In this document: positions 8,590 through 15,958 of the stretch, piece after piece
How positions within the stretch are numbered: the first letter of the stretch is position 1
Layout of the letters: each line of letters opens with the position of its first letter
Assembly: GCA_947457885.1 (NCBI GenBank)
Contig: CANGXU010000011.1
Location: 1 to 44,708 of the forward strand
Source: Betaproteobacteria bacterium
Lineage (GTDB): Bacteria; Pseudomonadota; Gammaproteobacteria; Burkholderiales; CAIKXV01
Length of the DNA stretch: 44,708 bases
Reading direction: 5' to 3'
Program-made: the position numbers and the translations under genes
Notes under the pieces: model-generated
The model's input: only the letters and a program-made list of their open reading frames with translations
The model's database searches: none
Told to the model about the DNA's origin: nothing

Positions 8590-8795
8590 GGACGGGACCT
8601 CGGGACAGGCGGTGAGGTCGCTGGAGCGCGCTCTTCACCCTGCGGTCTTAACGACCGGTGGCCGGCCGACTTGAGCGCTGGCCGCCGTACCATCCCTCGC
8701 GCCGGACGAATCAGGGTGTCCCGGCGAGTTCCGGCGGGAGCGGATGGCCGGGCCAGCCGATCACCCGGATGCGCGGCAAGGGCAGCAGACGCGCG

Positions 8796-9548
8796 TCAGT
8801 CCAGTGCCAGCGTCACCCGCGGCTCAAAGGTGAAGCCGCCGGCCATGACACCCTCGCGCAGGAACGCGAGGCCCTGCTCGGCCAGTGCGGCCTCGCCGCG
8901 AACGCCAAGCTCGATGTACGGTCGTTCGGCGATACGCGGCAGGCTGAACAGCTTCAGCGCAGGATACCGACCGACACAGGCATTCATCAGGTCGATCAGC
9001 TGGCTCTCCCCGGCACCGTAGACCAGGATCGCGATATCGACTTCCGGCACCCGCGCCAGGTGTGGATAAACCGTGTCGAGCACCCAGTCGAGCATCGGCC
9101 AGGCCATCTGTGGGAAGCCGGGGAAGAAATGCACGTTGCGGAAGGTGAACCCCGGGATCCGGTTGTACGGATTCGGGATGATCGAGCTGCCTGCCGGAAA
9201 CACGCCCATCGCCAGCCGGTGCGCCGTGACCTCGTCGCCCCAACGGCCGCGGATCTCGCGCTCGGCGTCCGGATGCAGTTCCAGATCGACACCGCCCGCC
9301 GCCGCAGCGCACTGCCGGGTATGGTCGTCCGGCGTCGCACCGATGCCGCCGAACGAGAACACCACATCGTCGGTGGCGAGCGCCCGGGCGAGGGCATCGG
9401 TGATGCGCGCAGGCTCGTCCTGCAGGTAGGTGGACCAGGACAGTTCCAGGCCGCGCCGTCCGAGCGCGGCCACGACGGTCGAGAAGTGCTTGTCCTGCCG
9501 CTTGCCGGTGAGGATCTCGTCACCGATGATGATGCTTCCGAATCCCAT
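8796..9548 (-). CDS. MoCF/CinA-type molybdopterin-binding domain protein
   Basis: A 250-residue protein of the family annotated as competence/damage-inducible protein A N-terminal or molybdopterin-binding domain. The opening GSIIIGDEILTGKRQDKH and the loop DDVVFSFGGIGATPDDHT are the family's two signature segments. It lacks the C-terminal deamidase domain of full CinA, so a nicotinamide-mononucleotide deamidase role is unlikely; the true reaction of such stand-alone proteins is not settled. The ATG at 9548 follows a GGAAG/AAGG ribosome site. It lies 34 bases behind the CBS gene, so they are probably co-transcribed. From 8590 to 8795 I see no further gene. Confidence 0.85.
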   Translation of the reverse strand: MGFGSIIIGDEILTGKRQDKHFSTVVAALGRRGLELSWSTYLQDEPARITDALARALATDDVVFSFGGIGATPDDHTRQCAAAAGGVDLELHPDAEREIRGRWGDEVTAHRLAMGVFPAGSSIIPNPYNRIPGFTFRNVHFFPGFPQMAWPMLDWVLDTVYPHLARVPEVDIAILVYGAGESQLIDLMNACVGRYPALKLFSLPRIAERPYIELGVRGEAALAEQGLAFLREGVMAGGFTFEPRVTLALD

Positions 9549-9582
9549 TGCCTTGCTTCCTGTGCAGCGCCGCCGTGCGGCA

Positions 9583-10008
9583 TCAGGTCATTATGTAGCT
9601 TTCCAGCTGGGCGATCTGGAATTGCTGTTCGGAGATGGTCTCCTTCACCAGGTCGCCGATAGACAACACCCCGATCACGCGCTCGTCCTCGAGCACCGGC
9701 AGGTGGCGGCAGCGCTTCTCGGTCATCACGCCCATGCACTGGTCGACCGTCTGGTCGGGCCCGACGCAGACGACCTTGTGGGTCATGATCTCCGACACCC
9801 GGATGTCGCGCGAGGACTTGCCGAGCAGGATCACCTTCCGGGCATAGTCGCGCTCGGAAAGCATGCCGGCCAGCACCAGCCCGTCCAGCACCACCAGCGC
9901 ACCGATGTCGTGCTCGGCCATCCGCTCGAGCGCGGTGAACACGCTCTCGTGCGGCGCGATCGACACGATGCCCGGCTTGCGTTCGATCAACTGCCTGGCT
10001 GTCTTCAT
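9583..10008 (-). CDS. CBS-domain pair protein
   Basis: A 141-residue protein made of two CBS domains (about residues 8-63 and 72-130), which together form a Bateman module that binds adenine nucleotides (AMP, ATP, SAM or NAD) and usually regulates a partner. Typical segments are ESVFTALERMAEHDIGALVV, SERDYARKVILLGKSS, VSEIMTHKVVCV and HLPVLEDERVIGVLSIGDLVK. There is no enzyme domain. The ATG at 10008 sits behind a strong GGGGAGGA site. It leads the CBS-CinA-like pair; the partner it regulates is not evident. Confidence 0.93.
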   Translation of the reverse strand: MKTARQLIERKPGIVSIAPHESVFTALERMAEHDIGALVVLDGLVLAGMLSERDYARKVILLGKSSRDIRVSEIMTHKVVCVGPDQTVDQCMGVMTEKRCRHLPVLEDERVIGVLSIGDLVKETISEQQFQIAQLESYIMT

Positions 10009-10124
10009 GGGATCCTCCCCTGGCGACCGGGCTCAGGCGGTGTGCTCCATGGCACCACTGCTGCCCGCTCCTGCAGTATGGGCGCACGGGTCGCCGGTGC
10101 CAACAGCCGCAGCGCTACTCACGG

Positions 10125-10154
10125 GAAAAAGAACGGCCCCGCCGAAGCGGGGCC
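10125..10154 (-). terminator. Rho-independent terminator of the TerC gene
   Basis: Read on the minus strand, GGCCCCGC - TTCG - GCGGGGCC (10154 to 10135) is a perfect 8-base-pair stem with a stable UUCG tetraloop, followed by GTTCTTTTT. It lies 36 bases past the TerC stop and separates it from the CBS gene. Confidence 0.92.
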
Positions 10155-10190
10155 TGGATACTGCGTCGCGGAGGCTGCTCCGCCCTTCTA

Positions 10191-11231
10191 CTACTTCGTC
10201 TCGTCCCCGGCGGCGGACGCACCGCGCGGCGGGATCTTCAGGCTGAGGATCATCGACGCAGCCAGCACGGTGATGACAACGCCGAGCGACACGTACACCG
10301 GAATCTTGTAGACATCCAGCAGCAGCATTTTCGCGCCGATGAAGATCAGGATGATCGAGAGGCCGTAGTTGAGAAGGTGGAACTTGTCCTTCATGTTGGC
10401 GAGCAGGAAGTACATCGCACGCAGGCCGAGGATCGCGAAGATGTTCGAGGTCAGCACGATGAACGGGTCGAGCGTGATCGCGAAGATCGCCGGGATCGAG
10501 TCGACCGCGAACACCACGTCGATCACGCCGATCATGATCAGCACGACGAACATCGGCGTCGCGTACTTCACCCCGTCCTTCAGCACGAAGAACTTCTCGC
10601 CGGCGTACTCGCGCGTGATCTTCATCTTGCTGCGCAGGAACTTGAGCATCGGATTCTGCTCGAGGTCGGGTTCGTCATCCGCATGCGCCCACATCTTGTA
10701 GCCGGTGTAGACGAGGAACGCTCCGAACACGTACAGGATCCAGTGAAAGTGCTGGATCAGCCAGACGCCGACCAGGATCATGATCGCGCGCAGGATGATC
10801 GCCCCGATGATCCCGTAGATCAGCGCGCGCCGCTGGTACTCGGGTGGCGTCGCGAAGAACGTGAAGATCATCAGGAACACGAAGATGTTGTCGACCGCGA
10901 GCGACTTCTCGATCAGGTAGCCAGCGAGGAACTCGAGCGATTTTTCCCAGGCAACGAACCAGCCGAAGTCGGCTCCGAAACGGGCGACGTACTCGGGCGC
11001 GCTGTACTTGTCCCACAGGTAAAGGAAGAGCAGGCCGTTGAATACGAACGACAATGCGATCCAGAGGATCGACCAGTTCAGCGCTTCCTTGAAACTGACC
11101 GCCTTCGAACCCTTGCGTTCGAGCAGCAGGATGTCGATCGCCAGCGCGATCACGACAAACAGTGCAAATGCACCCCACATCCAGGGTTCCCCGACCTGGA
11201 TCTCGAAATCTGCAGCCTGTTCTAGGTTCAT
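10191..11231 (-). CDS. TerC/Alx-family integral membrane protein
   Basis: A 346-residue inner-membrane protein of the TerC family (Alx/YkoY relatives, linked to manganese and tellurite handling). It has about nine hydrophobic segments, beginning with MWGAFALFVVIALAIDILL. The family marks are acidic residues inside membrane segments: the conserved ERKGSKAVSFKEAL loop, LIEKSLAVDNIFVFLMIFTFF, and VVFAVDSIPAIFAIT with VLTSNIFAILGLRAMYF. The ATG at 11231 follows a weak GAAGAGAG site. It is transcribed alone, ending at the terminator above. The upstream 259 bases show an inverted repeat but nothing I can match to the yybP-ykoY manganese riboswitch that often precedes this family. Confidence 0.93.
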   Translation of the reverse strand: MNLEQAADFEIQVGEPWMWGAFALFVVIALAIDILLLERKGSKAVSFKEALNWSILWIALSFVFNGLLFLYLWDKYSAPEYVARFGADFGWFVAWEKSLEFLAGYLIEKSLAVDNIFVFLMIFTFFATPPEYQRRALIYGIIGAIILRAIMILVGVWLIQHFHWILYVFGAFLVYTGYKMWAHADDEPDLEQNPMLKFLRSKMKITREYAGEKFFVLKDGVKYATPMFVVLIMIGVIDVVFAVDSIPAIFAITLDPFIVLTSNIFAILGLRAMYFLLANMKDKFHLLNYGLSIILIFIGAKMLLLDVYKIPVYVSLGVVITVLAASMILSLKIPPRGASAAGDETK

Positions 11232-11428
11232 CTCTCTTCGCTCGCTACACCCGCCGGCACCGCCCCCGGGACCGCCGGGCAGGCGATCGCAGGCTGCGAC
11301 CAGTCAGGGATCGTTCGTTCTTGGTGGCGCCAATGGCGTACTTTGTTGATATCGGGCCCGCCATGCATGGTCGTGGCAACCGCCACGGAAGTCGTCAGGA
11401 CCCTGTGTCTTTGACAAAGTCTGTCGGC

Positions 11429-11452
11429 AAAGTTTCAATCGCGCGAAACTTT
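11429..11452. promoter_or_regulatory. Inverted repeat AAAGTTTC-N8-GAAACTTT
   Basis: Perfect 8-base arms lie at 11429-11436 and 11445-11452, in the gap between the CoA-ester lyase stop (11491) and the TerC start (11231). It has no T-run on the minus strand, so it is not an obvious terminator for the lyase; it may be an operator for the TerC gene. It is A+T-rich against the background. Confidence 0.4.
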
Positions 11453-11490
11453 CTTTTGGTGGTGCCGGCCGTGCCTGGCATTGACCCAGG

Positions 11491-12489
11491 TCAGCCAGCG
11501 GCCAGGATCGCCTCGGCGCGCGCGATCAGTTGCTCGGCCTGCCGGATGCTGACGATGTCCAGCATCCGGCCATCGAGCGACACCGCACCCTGCCCGGCAG
11601 CCTCGGCCGACCGCATCGCCTCGATGATACGGCGCGCCTGGACGACTTCGTCGTCGCGCGGACTGAAGACCTCGTTGACCGGGCCGATCTGCGCCGGGTG
11701 GATGCACATCTTGCCCTCGAAGCCGAGTGCCGCCGCGCGATGTGCGCTGGCGAGCAGGCCTTCGGCATCGCGAAAATCGGCGAACGGACCATCGAGCGGC
11801 CGCACGTTCCAAGCGCGCGCCGCAACTACCAGCCGGGAATGCACGGCATGCCACGGGTCGCCCCAGTGGAAACCGCGCGCGCCGCCAGGCTGCCCGCCGG
11901 CCGGATCGGTCAGGACGCCGTAATGCGGCGACACGCCGCCGATCGATGTCGTGCGCATCCGCGTGGAAGCGGCGAAGTCGCCGCTGCCGAAGGTGATGCC
12001 TTCGAGGCGCGACGCAGGCTGCGCGGCCGATGCTGCGATCGCCTCGATGTTCGCGATACCCATCGCGCTTTCAACGAGCGCCACGAGGCCAGTCCGTGTC
12101 GACCGGCCTGCCTCCATCTCCACCTGGCCGACGAGCATGTCGACTGCATGCAGGTCGGCAGGGTTGCCCACCTTCGGGATGATCAGTACGTCGATGCGCG
12201 GACAGCGCCCGACGATGTCGATCACGTCGCGGAACATGAATGGCGTATCCAGTCCGTTGACCCGCACCTCCAGCGTCCGGCGTCCCCAGTCGATCCCATT
12301 GAGCGCATCGACCACATTGGCACGGGCGGTGGCCTTGTCGGCGAAGGCCACCGCGTCCTCGAGGTCGAGGTAGACCGCATCGGCGGCCGAGCGTGCGGCC
12401 TTCTCGAACATCTTCGGTTGGGAGCCGGGCACCGCAAGTTCGCTGCGGAACAGGCGGGTCGGGCGTGCGGCTGTGGGGACTGGCGACAT
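11491..12489 (-). CDS. HpcH/HpaI aldolase, CitE/Mcl-type CoA-ester lyase
   Basis: A 332-residue TIM-barrel lyase that makes or cleaves malyl-CoA-like esters (malyl-CoA, beta-methylmalyl-CoA or citramalyl-CoA) with a divalent metal. Seen: RSELAVPGSQPKMFEKAARS with the substrate-loop start, VYLDLEDAVAF (metal-binding acid), RVNGLDTPF (the conserved RVN arginine), LIIPKVG, ALVESAMGIANIEAI (second metal-binding glutamate) and GFEGKMCIHPAQI near the end. All the core motifs are intact. It is monocistronic on the minus strand, with the small lipoprotein-like gene divergent from it. Which CoA ester it uses cannot be decided. Confidence 0.9.
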   Translation of the reverse strand: MSPVPTAARPTRLFRSELAVPGSQPKMFEKAARSAADAVYLDLEDAVAFADKATARANVVDALNGIDWGRRTLEVRVNGLDTPFMFRDVIDIVGRCPRIDVLIIPKVGNPADLHAVDMLVGQVEMEAGRSTRTGLVALVESAMGIANIEAIAASAAQPASRLEGITFGSGDFAASTRMRTTSIGGVSPHYGVLTDPAGGQPGGARGFHWGDPWHAVHSRLVVAARAWNVRPLDGPFADFRDAEGLLASAHRAAALGFEGKMCIHPAQIGPVNEVFSPRDDEVVQARRIIEAMRSAEAAGQGAVSLDGRMLDIVSIRQAEQLIARAEAILAAG

Positions 12490-12601
12490 CAGGCAGGGAA
12501 ATCCTGGCTCGTGGGTGGCCGGGAGTATAGCCAGTTGCCCACGCTGCCCGCCCTGATGTCTTTCGGCGCACCGGCGCTAAAGATGCCGCCGACACGCTCG
12601 T

Positions 12602-12616
12602 TATACTAGCCAAATG
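12602..12616 (+). promoter_or_regulatory. -10 box next to a start codon (possible leaderless transcript)
   Basis: TATACT at 12602-12607 lies six bases before the ATG at 12614, so transcription from it would begin at or next to the A of the start codon. No Shine-Dalgarno sequence precedes the ATG (AGCCAA), and I see no good -35 box at the right distance. Confidence 0.35.
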
Positions 12617-13186
12617 ATCGACCTGCCTGTCCCCGACCGTCCGGACCCGTCCCCTGCGCAGCCGGTTGCACCCGGCCGTGCAGCGCCCTCGCCGACTCCG
12701 GCACGCAGCCTTACGACCTGGTCGTTGGCGCTGGCCACCTGCGCCGCCGCGTTGCTGCTGACCACCGGTTGCAGCAGGACGTCGACCGAAGTCGCCAACC
12801 GGGTGCTGCCAGGGAGCACGCTGGTGCCGGACTACGCGCTGCCGGTCAGCCCCTCGCTGAGCATCCCGCTCGAGTCGGCGCTTGCAGCGGCACTGGTGTA
12901 CTGGTTCGTCGATCCGCTCGGCCCCAACTGGGAAGTCGCGGAGCGCCAGGTGTCGCCGACGCTCGTGCACCTGTCGCTGCGCAAGAAGCGCATCGCGACC
13001 GGCGGCGACGGCGAGCCGCCGCAGATCGTGCGCCGCCGCGCAACCGAACTGGCACTGAAGGCCGGGCTGGGCGGCTACCAGCTCCTCGAGTACAGCGAAT
13101 CCACCGATTCGGAGACCATCGGCGCCCGCCGCACCATCACGGCGCTGGTGAAGCTGACCGACGAACGCCCGGTACGCATGCCCTGA
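12614..13186 (+). CDS. Putative lipoprotein of unknown function
   Basis: A 190-residue protein with no family I recognise. A proline-rich first 30 residues precede a hydrophobic stretch (about 33-52, TWSLALATCAAALLLTTGC) ending in a lipobox-like TTGC with candidate lipid-modified Cys53; the position -3 residue is threonine instead of the usual leucine, so the site is imperfect. The rest has VYWFVDPLGPNWEVAERQV and LVHLSLRKKRIATGGDGE, then RRRATELALKAGLGGYQLLEYSE. Codon use and composition look like the neighbours, and the frame ends 28 bases from a convergent gene. The ATG at 12614 is the only methionine before the hydrophobic segment. Confidence 0.75.
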   Translation: MIDLPVPDRPDPSPAQPVAPGRAAPSPTPARSLTTWSLALATCAAALLLTTGCSRTSTEVANRVLPGSTLVPDYALPVSPSLSIPLESALAAALVYWFVDPLGPNWEVAERQVSPTLVHLSLRKKRIATGGDGEPPQIVRRRATELALKAGLGGYQLLEYSESTDSETIGARRTITALVKLTDERPVRMP

Positions 13187-13214
13187 GCATGGGGTATCGG
13201 TCGCGTCCGCCGAT

Positions 13215-14081
13215 TCAGTAGCGCCGGACGATGCCGAGGATCGCGGATGAGTCGAGCCGCTCCCCGCCGGCCTTCTGCAGTGCGCTGAACGTCTGCGTGG
13301 CGATCGCGGCGCCCGGCAGCGCGATGCCGGACCGGCGCGCGGCCTCCAGCACGATGCGCAGGTCCTTCCAGTGCAGCCTCGACTCCACGCCGGCCCGGGT
13401 GTCGCCGCTGGCCATCTTCGGTCCCATGACCTCGAGCATGCGGCTGGCCGTGGCTCCCCCGCGCAACGAATCGAGCAGTACCTGGGGATCGACGCCGTGC
13501 GCACCGGCGAGGCAGAACGCCTCGGCCATGCCCTGCAGGGTCACGCAGATCGCGAGCTGGTTCGCGGCCTTCGCCACCTGCCCCGCCCCGCTGTCGCCCA
13601 CGTGCACCAGCGTGCGGCCAACCGCCTCGAGCAGCGGCCGCGCGCGCTCGAACGCATCGGCATCGCCACCGGCCATGATCGACAGCGAGCCGGCAATCGC
13701 GCCCGCCTCGCCGCCGGACACCGGGGCATCGAGCATCTGCACCGATTGCCCCGCCAGCCGCGCGGCACACGCACGCACAGTCGACGGCGAGATCGTGCTG
13801 TGGTCGATCACCAGCGCGCCTGGCACAAGCCCCTCGGCAGCGCCACCGGGGCCGAACAGAACCTGCTCGACATCCGCGTCGGCGGTGACCATCGTGATGA
13901 CGGCGTCGCAGCGCGCGGCCAGCGCTGCCGGCGATTCGCAGGCCGTTGCGCCGTCGGCGACCAGCGATGCGGCCGACGCCGCACGCCGCGCGTACACCGC
14001 AACCGGAAAGCCGGCGCGCATCAGGTTGGCCGCCATCGGTCGGCCCATCACGCCCAGTCCGATCACGCCCACGCGCATCAT
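13215..14081 (-). CDS. Beta-hydroxyacid dehydrogenase (3-hydroxyisobutyrate/tartronate-semialdehyde reductase family)
   Basis: An NAD(P)-dependent dehydrogenase of the 6-phosphogluconate dehydrogenase-like superfamily, oxidising a beta-hydroxyacid. From the ATG at 14081 it starts MMRVGVIGLGVMGRPMAANL (Rossmann GxGxMG). It has the substrate loop DAPVSGGEAGA and the catalytic segment GAGQVAKAANQL with both lysine and asparagine in place, then LHWKDLRIVLEAA. An upstream in-frame GTG at 14126 would add 15 residues that the family lacks, yet would leave only 3 bases to the previous stop; I prefer the ATG but cannot exclude it. It is the last gene of the minus-strand operon that begins at 21872. 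The substrate is unknown. Confidence 0.9.
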   Translation of the reverse strand: MMRVGVIGLGVMGRPMAANLMRAGFPVAVYARRAASAASLVADGATACESPAALAARCDAVITMVTADADVEQVLFGPGGAAEGLVPGALVIDHSTISPSTVRACAARLAGQSVQMLDAPVSGGEAGAIAGSLSIMAGGDADAFERARPLLEAVGRTLVHVGDSGAGQVAKAANQLAICVTLQGMAEAFCLAGAHGVDPQVLLDSLRGGATASRMLEVMGPKMASGDTRAGVESRLHWKDLRIVLEAARRSGIALPGAAIATQTFSALQKAGGERLDSSAILGIVRRY

Positions 14082-14129
14082 TCGCCCCGGACCGGATGCC
14101 GCCCGCGGTGCCCCTGTCTCGTCCACTGT

Positions 14130-15053
14130 CTATTTCTTCCCGTGATAGACGGCGTCGGGCTGCCCGGGCCAGCCGAGCACGATCGCCTTGCGCAGCTCGC
14201 CCAGCGTCGCGAAGCCCTGCCGCGGGATTGCGTCGTAGACGATACCCTGCTGCCGATTGACGTCTTTCGCCGCGCTGCCGATCGCATGCAGCGACCAGCC
14301 CTGCAGCGACAGGCCGTCGGGCAGTTCCGGCGGCTTCTTCGCTTCGTGGCGCCAGGTGCCGCGAAGCGTCGTGTTGTTCGTGCCATTCGGGTCGGTGCGC
14401 GACCGGCTGACCAGCAGCAGGTCGAACTCGACCACTTCGCCATTGCGCCGCACCTTGCCGGTGAGTTGCCAGGGCGGCAGGAAGGTGCCTGAGGCGCTCG
14501 GCGTATCGACCGACAGCGGCTGCTTGTCGTCCTTCACCGTGACCGTACGCTCGCGTCGCAGCGACTGCGGCCCGTCAGGGACGCCGCGCTCGAGCAGGCG
14601 CAGGGTCAGGTTGAGCAGCAGCGTCGGGCCATCCACTGCGGGCATCAGCCCCCCCTGCCGCGCCAGTACGAGGTCGCGCGTGAGCAGCGCCTTCTGGCCG
14701 ATGATCAGGATGGTACCCGACTGGGGCCCGACCTTGCGCTGCTCGTCGAGCACAAGCTGGATGTCGTTTCCGGACGTGCGTTCGAAGGTCCAGCGCGCCT
14801 TGAAGCCAGCCCTGGGTTCGGACGCATCGAGGGTGATCAGGTTGCCGCGGTACCAGGCCGCGCCGGGCTTGCGGGCGGCTGCATCACGATCGGCCGCCGT
14901 CGCCGATGGCCGGGCCGGCGCCTGGGTCACCGCCGGAGGCGGCATCTGCGCGACCGCGCCCGCGCTGCCTAGAAGCAGCGCAGCGGCGGCCAGCAGCCCG
15001 CCGATCCGGTGCCTTCGCAGGCGGCCGCTGCCGCCCCCGGCCTGGCCGGTCAT
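14130..15053 (-). CDS. Exported protein of unknown function
   Basis: A 307-residue protein that I do not recognise. A basic N terminus (RLRRHRIGG) followed by LLAAAALLLGSAGAVAQ is a clear signal peptide, so the mature protein starts near residue 36 and is probably periplasmic. After a proline-rich linker come mostly strand-like segments: AWYRGNLITLDASEP, GFKARWTFERTSGNDIQLVL, VVEFDLLLVSRSRTDPNGT and a conserved-looking end GELRKAIVLGWPGQPDAVYHG. Its start overlaps the stop of the dehydrogenase paralogue by 4 bases (ATGA), so translation is probably coupled. Position in the operon suggests a role in the same process as the UbiD-family enzyme, but the sequence does not say which. Confidence 0.82.
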   Translation of the reverse strand: MTGQAGGGSGRLRRHRIGGLLAAAALLLGSAGAVAQMPPPAVTQAPARPSATAADRDAAARKPGAAWYRGNLITLDASEPRAGFKARWTFERTSGNDIQLVLDEQRKVGPQSGTILIIGQKALLTRDLVLARQGGLMPAVDGPTLLLNLTLRLLERGVPDGPQSLRRERTVTVKDDKQPLSVDTPSASGTFLPPWQLTGKVRRNGEVVEFDLLLVSRSRTDPNGTNNTTLRGTWRHEAKKPPELPDGLSLQGWSLHAIGSAAKDVNRQQGIVYDAIPRQGFATLGELRKAIVLGWPGQPDAVYHGKK

Positions 15054-15958
15054 CGCGATTCCCCGGCCATGCGCTCGAGCACCTTCACCAGCGCGGACGA
15101 ATCGAGCGCGCCGTCCCCGGCGCCCACCAGTGCATTGAGCTGCTGCGCGACCAGCGCGCTGCCCGGCAGGTCGAGCCCGAGCGCATGGGCTTCGTCCACG
15201 ACCACCCCGAGCGCATCGGCATGCGTACCGGCCATCAGCCCCGGCGCGAACGCGCGCGACAGCATGCGCGTACCGTGCACGTCGAGTACATGGCTGGCGG
15301 CGAACCCGCCGGCCAGCGCCGCGCGTACCCGCGCCGCATCCGCGCCCAGCCGCCGCGCGAGCGTCAACGCCTCGGCCACCGCTTCGACGGTGAGTGCCTC
15401 GACGATCCGGTGACAGCCCGCGACGACGCGGCCGGCGCCGATCGCGCCGACATGGCGGACATCGGCGCCGATCAGCGAAAGCACCGCACGCGCACGCTCG
15501 AACGCAGCCGCGCTGCCGCCGGCGCGCAGACCGATGCCGCCCGCCGCGCCCTCGGCGAGGTCGACCTGCGCAACGTCGAGCAGATCGATGCCGAGCGCGT
15601 ACAGGCGCACGGCCAGAGCCTGCACCTCACGCGGCGCAAGGGTGCCCAGTTCCACCACCAGCAGGTGCTGCGGCGGTGCGTGCGCAGCGCCGTCGAATCC
15701 GGCCAGCAGCGCGTCGGCATCGGCTGGCGTTGCGAATGCGGTCAACAACAGGTCGCAGCCCTGCACGAGCGCAGCGGGCGCCGGAGACCAGGCAGCGCCG
15801 GCCGCGAGCAGTGCCGCGACGTCCTCGCGCGCGGCCGCATGCACCGACAACGGATAGCCCGCGTCGAGCAGTGCCGGGCCGATGCAGCCGACCACCCCCG
15901 ATCCGCCGCCTGCGACGAGCCCGATGCGCGGCATTGTTTCGCCGGTCGGAGTAGTCAC
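15050..15958 (-). CDS. Degenerate beta-hydroxyacid dehydrogenase-like protein
   Basis: A 302-residue paralogue of the downstream dehydrogenase, with matching overall order (Rossmann domain, then an all-helical domain), but the reaction centre is altered. Where the neighbour has the catalytic lysine and asparagine (K and N of GAGQVAKAAN), this protein has GAGRVVAGCH, giving Ala180 and His183. The substrate loop DAPVSGG is replaced by DVAQVDLAEG, and the nucleotide loop is GGGSGVVG. It may do different chemistry or be a non-catalytic partner. The start is GTG at 15958, overlapping the UbiD-family stop by 4 bases; an ATG at residue 9 (MPRIGLV) is an alternative. It belongs to the long minus-strand operon. 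Confidence 0.85.
   Translation of the reverse strand: MTTPTGETMPRIGLVAGGGSGVVGCIGPALLDAGYPLSVHAAAREDVAALLAAGAAWSPAPAALVQGCDLLLTAFATPADADALLAGFDGAAHAPPQHLLVVELGTLAPREVQALAVRLYALGIDLLDVAQVDLAEGAAGGIGLRAGGSAAAFERARAVLSLIGADVRHVGAIGAGRVVAGCHRIVEALTVEAVAEALTLARRLGADAARVRAALAGGFAASHVLDVHGTRMLSRAFAPGLMAGTHADALGVVVDEAHALGLDLPGSALVAQQLNALVGAGDGALDSSALVKVLERMAGESR

Noticed and set aside
11232-11490. yybP-ykoY manganese riboswitch before the TerC gene
   Set aside because: The family often has one, but I could not find its conserved stem and loop sequences in the minus-strand leader.
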